Origin: Providencia huaxiensis
GTDB taxonomy: Bacteria > Pseudomonadota > Gammaproteobacteria > Enterobacterales > Enterobacteriaceae
Assembly: GCF_002843235.3 (NCBI RefSeq)
Contig: NZ_CP031123.2
Coordinates: 1,426,001 to 1,490,000, forward strand
Direction of reading: 5' to 3'
Length of the DNA: 64,000 bases
Part shown: piece by piece, positions 25,553 to 33,613 of the stretch
How positions within the stretch are numbered: the first letter of the stretch is position 1
How the letters are laid out: every line of letters begins with the position of its first letter
Notes under the pieces: generated by a model
The model's input: the letters and a program-made list of their open reading frames with translations, nothing else
What the model was told of the DNA's origin: nothing
The model's database searches: none
Program-made: the position numbers and the translations under genes

Positions 25553-26653
25553 TTACTCTCCCAACTGTTTTTTAAATTCTTCGGGGTCAAGCCCGAATTG
25601 GCTGCAAATCGCCAACTGGTCTTCGGTCAGCTCCGTGGTCACAGAGGTACTTTGCTCTGCACCTGCGGGCGCTTTACCCTTGGATTGCAGTTGTGTTAAT
25701 GCCGCAATCGGGGTGGCTTTTTCGAGATAACCTTTAAGTGCGTCAGGGTCTTTACGCCCTAAGTCTTCCGCCCAATCTTTCATGGCCGTGTTGAGACGTC
25801 CATCACTGAGCGCGGCCTGGATCAGACCACTCACTTCCTGTTGCTGACCTGCGTTCAATGCTTCGTTGTACTTCGCTTGCAGTTCAAGATAGCCTGCAAG
25901 TGGTACATGTTTGGTTGGGTCGTAGGCTTTACTGGACAGGTCAGCAATCAAGGTTTCTTTGCCTTTGAGTAAATCCACTAAGCTTTGATTGGCGGCGACG
26001 GTCGTGCCTTGACCGTTTGAAATCAGGTCAATCGCTTTTTGCAGTTCTGTTTTGATATCTTCTGCTGTTGCCGTGGCGGGCAAGTTCAGCATCCAACGCA
26101 GGTTACTGAGTAGCTCTTTGATGAGTTCGTCATCCACAGTGAGATCCTCTTCGGTGGGTTGAGAAAGTGCAGCAAACTGAGAAGCAGCGGCAAGCATCAC
26201 TTCATCCATACCATCTACTGCGGGGGTGTTGGTCAGTGCGGCATGAAGCAAGACTGTCACATGACCGTTTTTGTCATAGTTAAAAACAGGGGAAATAAAG
26301 CGGTACTCTTTGGCGGTAATGGCCGCTGCTGCCGCTTCCGTCCACTCCACGTTGATAGCATAAAGACCATCGCCTTCACGCCACGCAATATCCGTAAACC
26401 AACCCGCTGCGGGCGCAGGTTTACCATTTTGAGACGCGCGGAGGGTTTGGTGTTCATAGTCAATCACGTAAGGTGTTTGACGGGCTGCGACCTGTGCAAT
26501 CAACGTTTCAGCGATTTCACGCGTCATTAACCACGCGTCACATTCAACGGGGCGACCATCGACAGCACGAAACTCGCCAGCAGGGAAGAGCTGGATTTCG
26601 TTAAGGTTTTGGCTGAGAATTTCAGCGACACAAGCAGCAATGTATTTTTTCAT
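25553..26653 (-). CDS. I: Head maturation protease and scaffold (Mu gpI)
   Basis: A 366-residue Mu-type protease. The N-terminal half has MKKYIAACVAEILSQNLNEI, TPYVIDYEHQTLRAS and EYRFISPVFNYDKNGHV. The C-terminal half is helical and acidic and acts as scaffold; in Mu an internal in-frame start yields a separate scaffold Z, and MDEVMLAAASQF (about residue 187) could serve here. ATG 26653 is chosen because the promoter box and -10 lie just upstream, inside the longer frame to 26749. The predicted transcript start falls on this ATG and there is no Shine-Dalgarno, so the mRNA may be leaderless. Confidence 0.85.
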   Translation of the reverse strand: MKKYIAACVAEILSQNLNEIQLFPAGEFRAVDGRPVECDAWLMTREIAETLIAQVAARQTPYVIDYEHQTLRASQNGKPAPAAGWFTDIAWREGDGLYAINVEWTEAAAAAITAKEYRFISPVFNYDKNGHVTVLLHAALTNTPAVDGMDEVMLAAASQFAALSQPTEEDLTVDDELIKELLSNLRWMLNLPATATAEDIKTELQKAIDLISNGQGTTVAANQSLVDLLKGKETLIADLSSKAYDPTKHVPLAGYLELQAKYNEALNAGQQQEVSGLIQAALSDGRLNTAMKDWAEDLGRKDPDALKGYLEKATPIAALTQLQSKGKAPAGAEQSTSVTTELTEDQLAICSQFGLDPEEFKKQLGE

Positions 26654-26659
26654 GCGGGC

Positions 26660-26707
26660 AGCATAACAACTGCCAGTAATGGGGAGTGTGTGAAGAGGTT
26701 CAGCACT
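26660..26707 (-). promoter_or_regulatory. Activator-dependent late promoter upstream of I
   Basis: On the minus strand AGTGCTGAACCTCTTCACAC is identical to the W promoter box. Exactly 25 nt after TTCA comes TATGCT as -10 (26660-26665). It corresponds in position to the C-activated Mu promoter PI. The predicted start is about 26653. Confidence 0.72.
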
Positions 26708-26780
26708 CGGTGATAAAGCGGGAAAAGTAAAATGACTGAGGGCTTGCAATGCAATCTCTACGATAACGCATTTAAACCCC

Positions 26781-26799
26781 GTTTAAAAACGTTTTAAAC
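26781..26799. repeat. 19-bp palindrome in the G-I gap
   Basis: GTTTAAAA-ACG-TTTTAAAC is a perfect AT-rich dyad about 75 bp upstream of the late promoter for I. There is no T-run after it, so it is unlikely to be a terminator; it may be a protein-binding site. Confidence 0.35.
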
Positions 26800-26869
26800 A
26801 TCCAACCACGAACAATGACACTCTAACTCATTAAAATGGCTCACAGCGTCTTACAGGCATTATTTTAAC

Positions 26870-27409
26870 TTATTCAATCAGTCGGCTTAAATAATCTTCC
26901 ACCGTTAACGTCATACGGTATTGATCCCACTCGTCCAATTGCAAGAAGGGTCGCGCTGGGATTTTGATTTTATAGGCGGGTAACGTGTGGTATTGGCTAA
27001 AGTTACTGCGCGACTTGCGAACAAAACGATTACCCACGGTGCCGTCTTTACGTTGCCGATAATAGGCTTGTTGACTGCGTGCAGGAATATTAATCTCACC
27101 ACCTTCTTGGTGGATACGCGCATACTTGACATTGGTTCCCACCACAGCGCTATCATTATCACTGTATTGACCAATGCTGCTGGCTAATCGCCCGCTGTCT
27201 TGTAGTATTCTCCCGCCTGCGCGACGACGCGCATAAGCGGGACTCCAACCTAACCACGCAGGGCGACCTTCTTGTGCGAAGTTTTCCTCTACCGCATCCG
27301 CCATCATCCCCGCTAATTTACGCATCAAAGGCGCGCGACTTTCGATACCATCGACCAGTTTTTGCAGTGCGGCTTCGTATTCGCGTGTATCAATTTTGAC
27401 GGTGATCAT
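26870..27409 (-). CDS. G: Virion morphogenesis protein G
   Basis: A 179-residue protein of the Mu gpG/phage virion morphogenesis family: MITVKIDTREYEAALQKLVD at the start and REGRPAWLGWSPAYARRR-like AQEGRPAWLGWSPAYARRR near residue 45. In Mu it takes part in head assembly and tail attachment. ATG 27409 is chosen by family start; the open frame further upstream to 27709 overlaps gene F and is spurious. A 216-bp gap with a promoter separates it from I. Confidence 0.85.
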   Translation of the reverse strand: MITVKIDTREYEAALQKLVDGIESRAPLMRKLAGMMADAVEENFAQEGRPAWLGWSPAYARRRAGGRILQDSGRLASSIGQYSDNDSAVVGTNVKYARIHQEGGEINIPARSQQAYYRQRKDGTVGNRFVRKSRSNFSQYHTLPAYKIKIPARPFLQLDEWDQYRMTLTVEDYLSRLIE

Positions 27410-27416
27410 ATTAACC

Positions 27417-28574
27417 TCAAAAGTCGGTTTGCGTGGTGACACGCTGCAATTGATTATCTTTAACTTCAACGACCCACCAACGCTTTTCGTGTTGCGTTGC
27501 ATAGTATTGAACCCCATCCTCACCCAACCGCATTTTTTGCGGTGATTCAATAATTTGCTGTACAAATAAGTAATCGGCTTGCGTGATATCCTGTTGGGCG
27601 AGTGCCTTAATGGTGGGCGCATCAACATAAAATGCATCTGTATTGGGGGCGGAAGATTGAGGACGCGCGGCAATGGGATAACGTTGTGCAGGGTTAGGTT
27701 GTGTGGCATTGACCGCCTCTTGATACCCTAAACGAAAGTCCGCGCCTGTGAGTGAGCCTGTGATGTATTGACTCGCGGCCGTTGGGGAGTATTTATCTAA
27801 TTCAGGTTGATAGTTAACCTGTCCAGGATTAAAACCAAAACCCGGGTCTGGCGTATACACTTGACCGTCTTTCGGATTTTTAAAGCCTGTGACGGTACGA
27901 GTTTCACCTGGCACGCCATACTCTTGCTCAACGTCCACCAAGCGCCCCTCAGAGGACTGCACCATCAACCCCAAACGCTCAACATCCTCGGCACTGCGTG
28001 TGCGCACCCGACAGCGACAACGGTAACCATCAGGCGGGTAAATGGTTTGCCAAATCGGATCGTCATAGCGGGCAATAAACCCATTAAGTGCCGCATGAGA
28101 AGGACGAATACGATTATCCATAATCCCCACGCGCTCCCAATAAGGGCGCTCCTCGACGGTTGCCATTTGCTGCTTGTAACGTCCCGCCATGTACGAGGAT
28201 TGCAGATTGGTTTGAAAAATGGTGTCTAATCGACGCGGGGTTAAACGCTTGCCGTGCAGCTCCCCTGTATCCCTATCGGCAACCAAGCCTTTCCCGAGCC
28301 AGCCTTTTTGCTCAAGAATGGGAATGAGGCGTCGTTCAAAATCGGCATAGGTCTCACCCTTTTCAAGGGCTTCGTTTAACGCTTGGCGAATATCGTGCAA
28401 CACATCAAGCTTAAGCACACCTGCGACAGTGAACGCTTTGGCGTGGGCTTGTGCTTCAATATCATACCAATGGAAACCAACGGCATAGCCTTTACTTTCA
28501 AAGTAAGCAATTGCCTCCGCAGGGGGGAGGCTCATGGCATAGCGCAAATCTACCGCTTGTTTAGCTGTCGGCAT
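27417..28574 (-). CDS. F: Minor head protein F (Mu gp30, SPP1 gp7-like)
   Basis: A 385-residue minor head morphogenesis protein. From ATG 28574 it begins MPTAKQAVDLRYAMSLPPAE. The SPP1 gp7/F-type core covers about residues 120-215, with RLDTIFQTNLQSSYMAGRYK, ALNGFIARYDDPIWQTIYPP and YRCRCRVRTRSAEDVERLG. It is probably injected or attached at the portal. It overlaps the portal gene end by 14 bp. Confidence 0.87.
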   Translation of the reverse strand: MPTAKQAVDLRYAMSLPPAEAIAYFESKGYAVGFHWYDIEAQAHAKAFTVAGVLKLDVLHDIRQALNEALEKGETYADFERRLIPILEQKGWLGKGLVADRDTGELHGKRLTPRRLDTIFQTNLQSSYMAGRYKQQMATVEERPYWERVGIMDNRIRPSHAALNGFIARYDDPIWQTIYPPDGYRCRCRVRTRSAEDVERLGLMVQSSEGRLVDVEQEYGVPGETRTVTGFKNPKDGQVYTPDPGFGFNPGQVNYQPELDKYSPTAASQYITGSLTGADFRLGYQEAVNATQPNPAQRYPIAARPQSSAPNTDAFYVDAPTIKALAQQDITQADYLFVQQIIESPQKMRLGEDGVQYYATQHEKRWWVVEVKDNQLQRVTTQTDF

Positions 28575-30141
28575 GGAGGCGCCCCCACACATCCGCCACA
28601 AAGATAGCCTGGCTCAATAACGTTTGAAGCGTGCTGTCATCCAAAAGCGGATAACTTTGCGCAATAATATTCATGGCGTCATCGACACTTTGACCTTGCT
28701 TGAGAGCGGCCACCATCGGCGTTAAGAGTTGGCTCATGGCTGCCCCAATGGTATCAGACTGCGGCGGTGCATTATCGAGGGTGATTTGTGCGGGATCTAT
28801 TCCATCCGCTTCTACCGTTTGACTTAGCACGCCCAACCCGTAACGTGAATGACCGTAGCTTAATGGTGTGGGTAACAACGGCAGGGCTTGGCGCGCTTGC
28901 AATACAGGCTCATCCTTTTGGGCTTGCGGGATAGCGGCTTTCTTATGCACCCAAGAAACAGGGATACTCCCCACACCTGCGGTCACTAACTTACCCACCG
29001 CATCAGCAAACTGTGGTAAATCAACGGCTTCACGGGTATCAAACACAAAACGTGGTAAACGACGTGGGTTCACGTCTTGATAGCCATTGAGAGCCAACAA
29101 CATTTGGATAAGCTGGCGAAACATCCCCTCAAGCTGGCGAGCATCGGCGGTTTTTAAATCGTGACGCACTTCGTTATGCACATTACCGAGGGCATTGGTG
29201 GAGCTTTTTCCGTCCGCCTGTGAGGTTAATGTCCCCCCTAAAATTACTTTGGATTGTGTCCGTTCCGCCCAGGCAATCATTTCCATGAACGGGTCAGAGC
29301 CACCCCCTGCGGCGCTTTCAAAGTTGATGTCTGTCCCTTGTTGAACGGTTGCAACCGCATCATGCCCCAAGTTAACCAGTGCATCTAACAGTTTATCTTT
29401 GTCCTCATCGGACGTGCCCGCAGGGTATTTGGCAATCCGTGCAGGCAAGCCATAAATCTCTAAGAACTCAGCAAAATCACGCAGCGAAAAGTTTTTAAAC
29501 AGATACGGCCAGACGAGAACGCGGAATAACCCACTGGTGGCAATAAACCCACTGCGGGCATTGTGACGATGAACCAGCCAACCAAACGGCCATAACTCCG
29601 AGCCGTTCATTTCATCGGTGTTGAGGCGAACTTCGTCGCGTTGCTCAGGCAAGGTGCGGAACCAATAATGGGGACGCAGGTGCAAGGCTTTGGGTAACCA
29701 CGTGTTATCAAGGCGATCCCATTCCAACTCTTGGCAACTAAACCCATGTCCCACCGCTTCCATCCCATTCAGTATGATATCTTCAATTTCAGGCATCGCA
29801 TCAAACCAGGCTTGCACGTTCGCGGTCATGTCTAGCTCGGCTTTGGTGGCATTTTTTGGTGGCTCAATCGACCAATCCAACGTTAATAACGCATTCTTGC
29901 GCTTTTCCATTTCGGCAAAGATATGGCCGTCACGCTCGACCATATCCCCAAACAGGCAGGCCTGCGCACTCAAGTCACCGCGTTCAGCCGCTTGTAAGAT
30001 ACGCGGAAGCTTACGGATAGTGAGTCCACGTGAGGGATGATCAGGATAAATGCGACTCATCCGTGCTAATTTTACGGTTTGTGACGTTTTTAAAACTTCA
30101 CGTTGTAACGGGTTACCGTGTATATCCACAATTTTTGACAT
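28561..30141 (-). CDS. Portal protein (Mu gp29, DUF935)
   Basis: A 526-residue Mu-type portal of the DUF935 family. It shows KIVDIHGNPLQREVLKTSQT at the start, ISCQELEW-like GHGFSCQELEWDRLDNTW near residue 130, and GGTLTSQADGKSSTNALGNV near residue 300, all family landmarks. It forms the ring at the unique vertex where terminase docks. It is 9 bp from the terminase stop, in the standard order terminase-portal-F. Confidence 0.92.
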   Translation of the reverse strand: MSKIVDIHGNPLQREVLKTSQTVKLARMSRIYPDHPSRGLTIRKLPRILQAAERGDLSAQACLFGDMVERDGHIFAEMEKRKNALLTLDWSIEPPKNATKAELDMTANVQAWFDAMPEIEDIILNGMEAVGHGFSCQELEWDRLDNTWLPKALHLRPHYWFRTLPEQRDEVRLNTDEMNGSELWPFGWLVHRHNARSGFIATSGLFRVLVWPYLFKNFSLRDFAEFLEIYGLPARIAKYPAGTSDEDKDKLLDALVNLGHDAVATVQQGTDINFESAAGGGSDPFMEMIAWAERTQSKVILGGTLTSQADGKSSTNALGNVHNEVRHDLKTADARQLEGMFRQLIQMLLALNGYQDVNPRRLPRFVFDTREAVDLPQFADAVGKLVTAGVGSIPVSWVHKKAAIPQAQKDEPVLQARQALPLLPTPLSYGHSRYGLGVLSQTVEADGIDPAQITLDNAPPQSDTIGAAMSQLLTPMVAALKQGQSVDDAMNIIAQSYPLLDDSTLQTLLSQAIFVADVWGRLHADS

Positions 30142-30150
30142 AATAAATTC

Positions 30151-31782
30151 CTACCAAGCACCCGACCCAAAGCGTCGACCTTCCGGTCGGCGGGGACGAG
30201 TTTGAATATCGGTGTTACCTGCACGAGAAACCGCCAAAGACCAAAGCATGTGCAAGGCATCAGGGCCATCATCATGGTCAGCCTTGGGAAAGTGGCGCAG
30301 TTGGTCAATCAGCGTGTGTTGTGTTGCGTGCAAACGAATAAGCCCATTGACCATATGAGGCTGTAAAGACTCAATGCGCAAGGCTTTATCACTGTTTGGA
30401 ATGACAGGGATAGCAGGAACGGGTATCCCTAACATCGCAGAACGCTTCACTAATTCGGTACGTAAAAACTCCTGGAAGGCGATGGATTCAAACGCCCACG
30501 TTAAACAGCCGTATTCGCGCTGATAGTCAATCACATCGGAGATAATGCGGTCAGGTAAACGGCGTTTAATATCTGCCTCAACCACATCAAGGATACCTGT
30601 CATGCGATTGAATCCGCCCACGAGCAAGGCTGACGGGTCACGAGTTTTATTCTGCTTACCGAGGCTTGGGTCACATGCTCCGTAAAAAATCCAATCGGAG
30701 AGATGGTTAGACCAAAAGGTAATGCAACTGGCAAAAATCGCATCTTCACCGCTCACGGGGTCATTTTGGTATTCGGAGTCAAACGTATCATGACCATCAC
30801 GCGCACGAATTTTCATGAGGGTTAACAGTGGGCGTGCCGCCCAAGAGACAATTGCCCCCTCTAACATCGCAGGCTCATTCTCATGGTAGAAGCGCTCAGC
30901 TTCATCAATTTGTTTATTGTGGATCAAGGTTTCCCATTCATCCCACAATTTCATATTGGCAGGCATCTGGAGAATGGCTTTAAACCGTGCCGTCCGCCAC
31001 ATGGCATTATTGAGGGTACGAGAGAGTACCGAGTCATAGTGCAAGATGGTTCCGATGTAAACAATGTCAGTTTTGCCGCCTGCTTCACCGAGTGGCATCA
31101 CCGTTTTTTTTAACCAGTTATGCAGCTTCTCGCGCTGCTCAGGGTTACGCACCATCTCATCGTTTTCAATATCATCGAGCACCACTAAGTCAGGGCGATA
31201 TGGCCCATGTCGCAACCCCCGCAATTTCTTACCGCTACCCGCAACTGTCACTTTGATATTATTGCGTGTGACGATAGTCCCCATCTGCCAAGTACGCCCT
31301 TGACCGCAAATATCAGGGTAATCATTTTTTAGTCGTGGGTTATATTCCAGTTCGGCTTTGATGGCTTCGAGCATCGGGTAGGCTTGGTCGATACTGTCCA
31401 TAATGATGACCGGATACTTTTTCAGCTCACGGATAATGCACCACAGCGTAAAGAGTTGACTCACCAGCGTCGATTTAGCCTCACCACGCGGTGCGGCGAT
31501 GGCGTCACTTTCGGCATCTGAACTCGCAACAATGGCAGGTAAACGACTAAAAAGATAATTATGCAACTGACTACGGGAGGGGTGGCGCACATAATGTGGG
31601 AAATAGGTTTCCACAAAGAAGCTGTAGCCGTTCTCGACATCTGCGACTTGCGATCGCCTTGCCTCAGCAGCCTCGGGGTCAGCATCAAAGCCTAAGCACT
31701 CCGCCTCAATGGTTTGGCGCAGTTCGGTGATGTAGTCCTGGAGTGAGGCTTTAAATGCTTTTAATGAAACCTTTTTTGCCAT
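30151..31782 (-). CDS. Terminase large subunit (Mu gp28)
   Basis: A 543-residue DNA-packaging motor. The ATPase part has a variant Walker A APRGEAKSTL (about residue 95-104) and Walker B LVVLDDIENDE (about residue 206-216). The RNaseH-like nuclease part shows YGACDPSLGK (about residue 362) and the late DHDDGPDALHM, giving acidic metal ligands. It cuts host-flanked Mu DNA by headful. ATG 31782 is preceded by a short gap to the divergent moron at 31836. Confidence 0.92.
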   Translation of the reverse strand: MAKKVSLKAFKASLQDYITELRQTIEAECLGFDADPEAAEARRSQVADVENGYSFFVETYFPHYVRHPSRSQLHNYLFSRLPAIVASSDAESDAIAAPRGEAKSTLVSQLFTLWCIIRELKKYPVIIMDSIDQAYPMLEAIKAELEYNPRLKNDYPDICGQGRTWQMGTIVTRNNIKVTVAGSGKKLRGLRHGPYRPDLVVLDDIENDEMVRNPEQREKLHNWLKKTVMPLGEAGGKTDIVYIGTILHYDSVLSRTLNNAMWRTARFKAILQMPANMKLWDEWETLIHNKQIDEAERFYHENEPAMLEGAIVSWAARPLLTLMKIRARDGHDTFDSEYQNDPVSGEDAIFASCITFWSNHLSDWIFYGACDPSLGKQNKTRDPSALLVGGFNRMTGILDVVEADIKRRLPDRIISDVIDYQREYGCLTWAFESIAFQEFLRTELVKRSAMLGIPVPAIPVIPNSDKALRIESLQPHMVNGLIRLHATQHTLIDQLRHFPKADHDDGPDALHMLWSLAVSRAGNTDIQTRPRRPEGRRFGSGAW

Positions 31783-31835
31783 TATGATGACCTGTTGTTT
31801 AATCTGTTATGACCCATTGATAAAAGGAAAATTAA

Positions 31836-32336
31836 ATGAGTATTGCTGATATCATTCCTGGCTATGACAGCCTCAAAAAAGTCATTAGTACCGTTAAGGG
31901 TGCGATTGACACTAAAGAAGCCTTGTCTATCATGAAAGTTGAATCCGATATCTACCCGCAGCTTATTCAATTACAAAGCCAAGTGCTGACGGCGCACCAA
32001 CTGTATGAGGCGATCTTGAGCCAAAAAAACGCGGTAGAACGCGAATTGATAGAGCTTAAAAACCACCTGATAAAACTTGAAGATTATGAGCTGCATACTT
32101 TCAGTAGTGGCAGCACGGTGTTTAAACTCAAACCATCTCAAGCAGGGACGCAGCCCCTTCATTATCTTTGTCCCCACTGCAACCACGAACATATCGCGTC
32201 GATATTGCAACCAGGCCAGCCGGAAACTTTTCATCACACCCTCCAATGTCCACGTTGTAAAACCACTTTCTTAACCGAAAAAATAAACTCAACCCCTCGC
32301 GTCAGAACTAACCCACGTAAAGATGGGGCATGGTGA
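31836..32336 (+). CDS. Plus-strand moron encoding a C-terminal zinc-ribbon protein
   Basis: A 166-residue protein encoded against the direction of the late operon, between the terminase gene and the DUF1804 gene. The N-terminal 90 residues are predicted helical/coiled coil (LIQLQSQVLTAHQLYEAILS, VERELIELKNHLIKLEDYEL). The C-terminus has two CxxC pairs (YLCPHCNHEH and LQCPRCKTTF), which form a zinc ribbon. Similar helical-plus-ribbon proteins occur as phage accessory genes, but no function is known. The opposite orientation implies its own promoter and possible expression from the lysogen. Confidence 0.75.
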   Translation: MSIADIIPGYDSLKKVISTVKGAIDTKEALSIMKVESDIYPQLIQLQSQVLTAHQLYEAILSQKNAVERELIELKNHLIKLEDYELHTFSSGSTVFKLKPSQAGTQPLHYLCPHCNHEHIASILQPGQPETFHHTLQCPRCKTTFLTEKINSTPRVRTNPRKDGAW

Positions 32337-32337
32337 C

Positions 32338-32427
32338 CTAATTATCATGATTGGGGTTTAAAACACTGTTCAGTGTATGCTTACCCCGTAATACCAGTGA
32401 TGCCTTAAGCAATCGTTCAGGCATCAT
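32338..32427 (-). CDS. Possible 29-residue ORF
   Basis: The minus-strand frame MMPERLLKASLVLRGKHTLN, ending at TAG 32338-32340, follows the interrupted small gene by a few bases in the late-operon direction. It has no recognisable similarity and a weak start context. It could be a tiny phage gene or chance. Confidence 0.25.
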   Translation of the reverse strand: MMPERLLKASLVLRGKHTLNSVLNPNHDN

Positions 32428-32432
32428 TGCGC

Positions 32433-32645
32433 TTACTCCCAACTCATCATCGTATCAAGAACAGCTAAAGCACCGCCCATTAAACCTAGGTAATTAGGGT
32501 AGCGCTCCTGTAACTGAGTAATGAACACTTGTGTCTCTTTTTCTGCTTCCGCTAACAGGTGCTTTTCCTCTTCGGTTGCTTCCGTCGAAACAAAACCACG
32601 TATTTGATATTAATAGTTTTTTAATTGTTTTTTAATTTCATCCAT
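32433..32645 (-). pseudogene. Small packaging-region gene interrupted by an in-frame stop
   Basis: ATG 32643-32645 overlaps the TGA of the DUF1804 gene and opens a 71-codon frame: MDEIKKQLKNY, TAA (32610-32612), then YQIRGFVSTEATEEEKHLL... QVFITQLQERYPNYLGLMGG... MMSWE and TAA at 32433. After the TAA there is no usable start codon, yet the downstream part keeps coding character (acidic helix, conserved-looking hydrophobics). The simplest reading is a nonsense mutation in a small translationally coupled gene. Readthrough cannot be excluded. Confidence 0.6.
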
Positions 32646-33138
32646 ATGCACGCTCCAATTCTTCGGCAAAGGCTTCTAAAATTTCCACAAACACCACGTT
32701 GTGTTGTGGGTACTTGTCACTGATAAACTGCCCGAACCGTTGGATCACATCGATGGCCGTGGCCAATTTATCCGTTTCAGGCAGTATTTTTTTACTTGCA
32801 GACGTGGCTTTATTAAAGGCATCCGCAAGGCTTGCCAACAGCTCAACACGCTTCTCGGCAGGAATATCAGGGTTTGTATTGATTTGCTCTGTCACGGCTT
32901 GGCACTGCACAACAAGGCTCATCAATACCGCACGACCTGCATCTTCAACGCCGCCACCTGCCAACATGTGCGCGGCACGCATTTTGTCCCAATCGTCATT
33001 TTTGTCTTGGGCTTCCTTCTTCCAGCGCCGCGCGGTCACAAAGGCCACGCCAATTTGACTCGCCGCCACCTCTAGGGAAAGCTGACTAAAAATGTAAGCG
33101 CGCCGTAACTTATCGCGTGTCTCTTGCGGATACGCCAT
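32638..33138 (-). CDS. DUF1804 protein, probable small terminase-type subunit
   Basis: A 166-residue DUF1804 protein: MAYPQETRDKLRRAYIFSQL followed by a helix-turn-helix region LEVAASQIGVAFVTARRWKKEA. DUF1804 proteins precede the large terminase in many Mu-like phages and are taken as the DNA-recognition subunit. ATG 33138 fits the family start; a longer frame to 33192 overlaps the preceding gene. Here the large terminase is unusually displaced by about 850 bp holding a moron and a broken gene. Confidence 0.78.
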   Translation of the reverse strand: MAYPQETRDKLRRAYIFSQLSLEVAASQIGVAFVTARRWKKEAQDKNDDWDKMRAAHMLAGGGVEDAGRAVLMSLVVQCQAVTEQINTNPDIPAEKRVELLASLADAFNKATSASKKILPETDKLATAIDVIQRFGQFISDKYPQHNVVFVEILEAFAEELERAYG

Positions 33139-33140
33139 AA

Positions 33141-33389
33141 TTACAAGCCCATTTTCGCGCGGATTAAAATCACCGCCGTACTGACCACACAAGCGGTGAC
33201 ACCACCTGAAATAGCGCCTGCCACATAACCACGGCGAATAGCCCCGTTGGTTGCCTCTTCACGAATGAGGTCAATTTGCTCATCCATGTTTTCCATTTGA
33301 CGTTCAATTCGGTGTTCAATCCGATTTAACTGGCTGTTAATGGACAGTAAAACGTCTTTTTTACGTCCTTTTTGTGGGCGTTTTTTCAT
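33141..33389 (-). CDS. Small coiled-coil membrane protein
   Basis: An 82-residue protein with a basic N-terminus (MKKRPQKGRKKDVLLSINSQ), a coiled-coil stretch (RIEHRIERQMENMDEQIDLI) and one C-terminal transmembrane segment (YVAGAISGGVTACVVSTAVIL, slightly shortened here to AGAISGGVTACVVSTAVIL). It lies between the lysis cassette and packaging genes, where Mu has gp24/gp25 (DUF2730-like). A relationship is possible but not clear. Confidence 0.6.
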   Translation of the reverse strand: MKKRPQKGRKKDVLLSINSQLNRIEHRIERQMENMDEQIDLIREEATNGAIRRGYVAGAISGGVTACVVSTAVILIRAKMGL

Positions 33390-33613
33390 CTTAAACTCCT
33401 TGTTGATGGTGGCTTGATGGCCTCATGGGTATCGTGATAACGGCAAACAAGGCCGTCTAAGTAAGTAGTTCGATTGCTGAGGTCTTGCGCGCGGTCACAG
33501 GTACTGACGACACGTAACCAAAACCCGGTACTCAGAAAAATAAATGCGCACATCAGGATAGCGATAGCGGCTAACACGGGCATACAGCGTCGTAATAATG
33601 GTGTCATCTTCAT
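33386..33613 (-). CDS. Small membrane protein of the lysis region
   Basis: A 75-residue protein (ATG 33613, MKMTPLLRRCMPVLAAIAIL) with a single N-terminal transmembrane segment or signal anchor and a short extracytoplasmic tail containing two cysteines (STCDRAQ, GLVCRYHDTHEA). It overlaps the Rz stop by 4 bp and the next gene by 4 bp. Its function is unknown; the position suggests an accessory lysis or superinfection role. Confidence 0.55.
   Translation of the reverse strand: MKMTPLLRRCMPVLAAIAILMCAFIFLSTGFWLRVVSTCDRAQDLSNRTTYLDGLVCRYHDTHEAIKPPSTRSLR

Noticed and set aside
26870..27709. Extension of gene G to a 279-residue protein
   Set aside because: The first 100 residues are antisense/out-of-frame readings of gene F; the family start and spacing point to ATG 27409.
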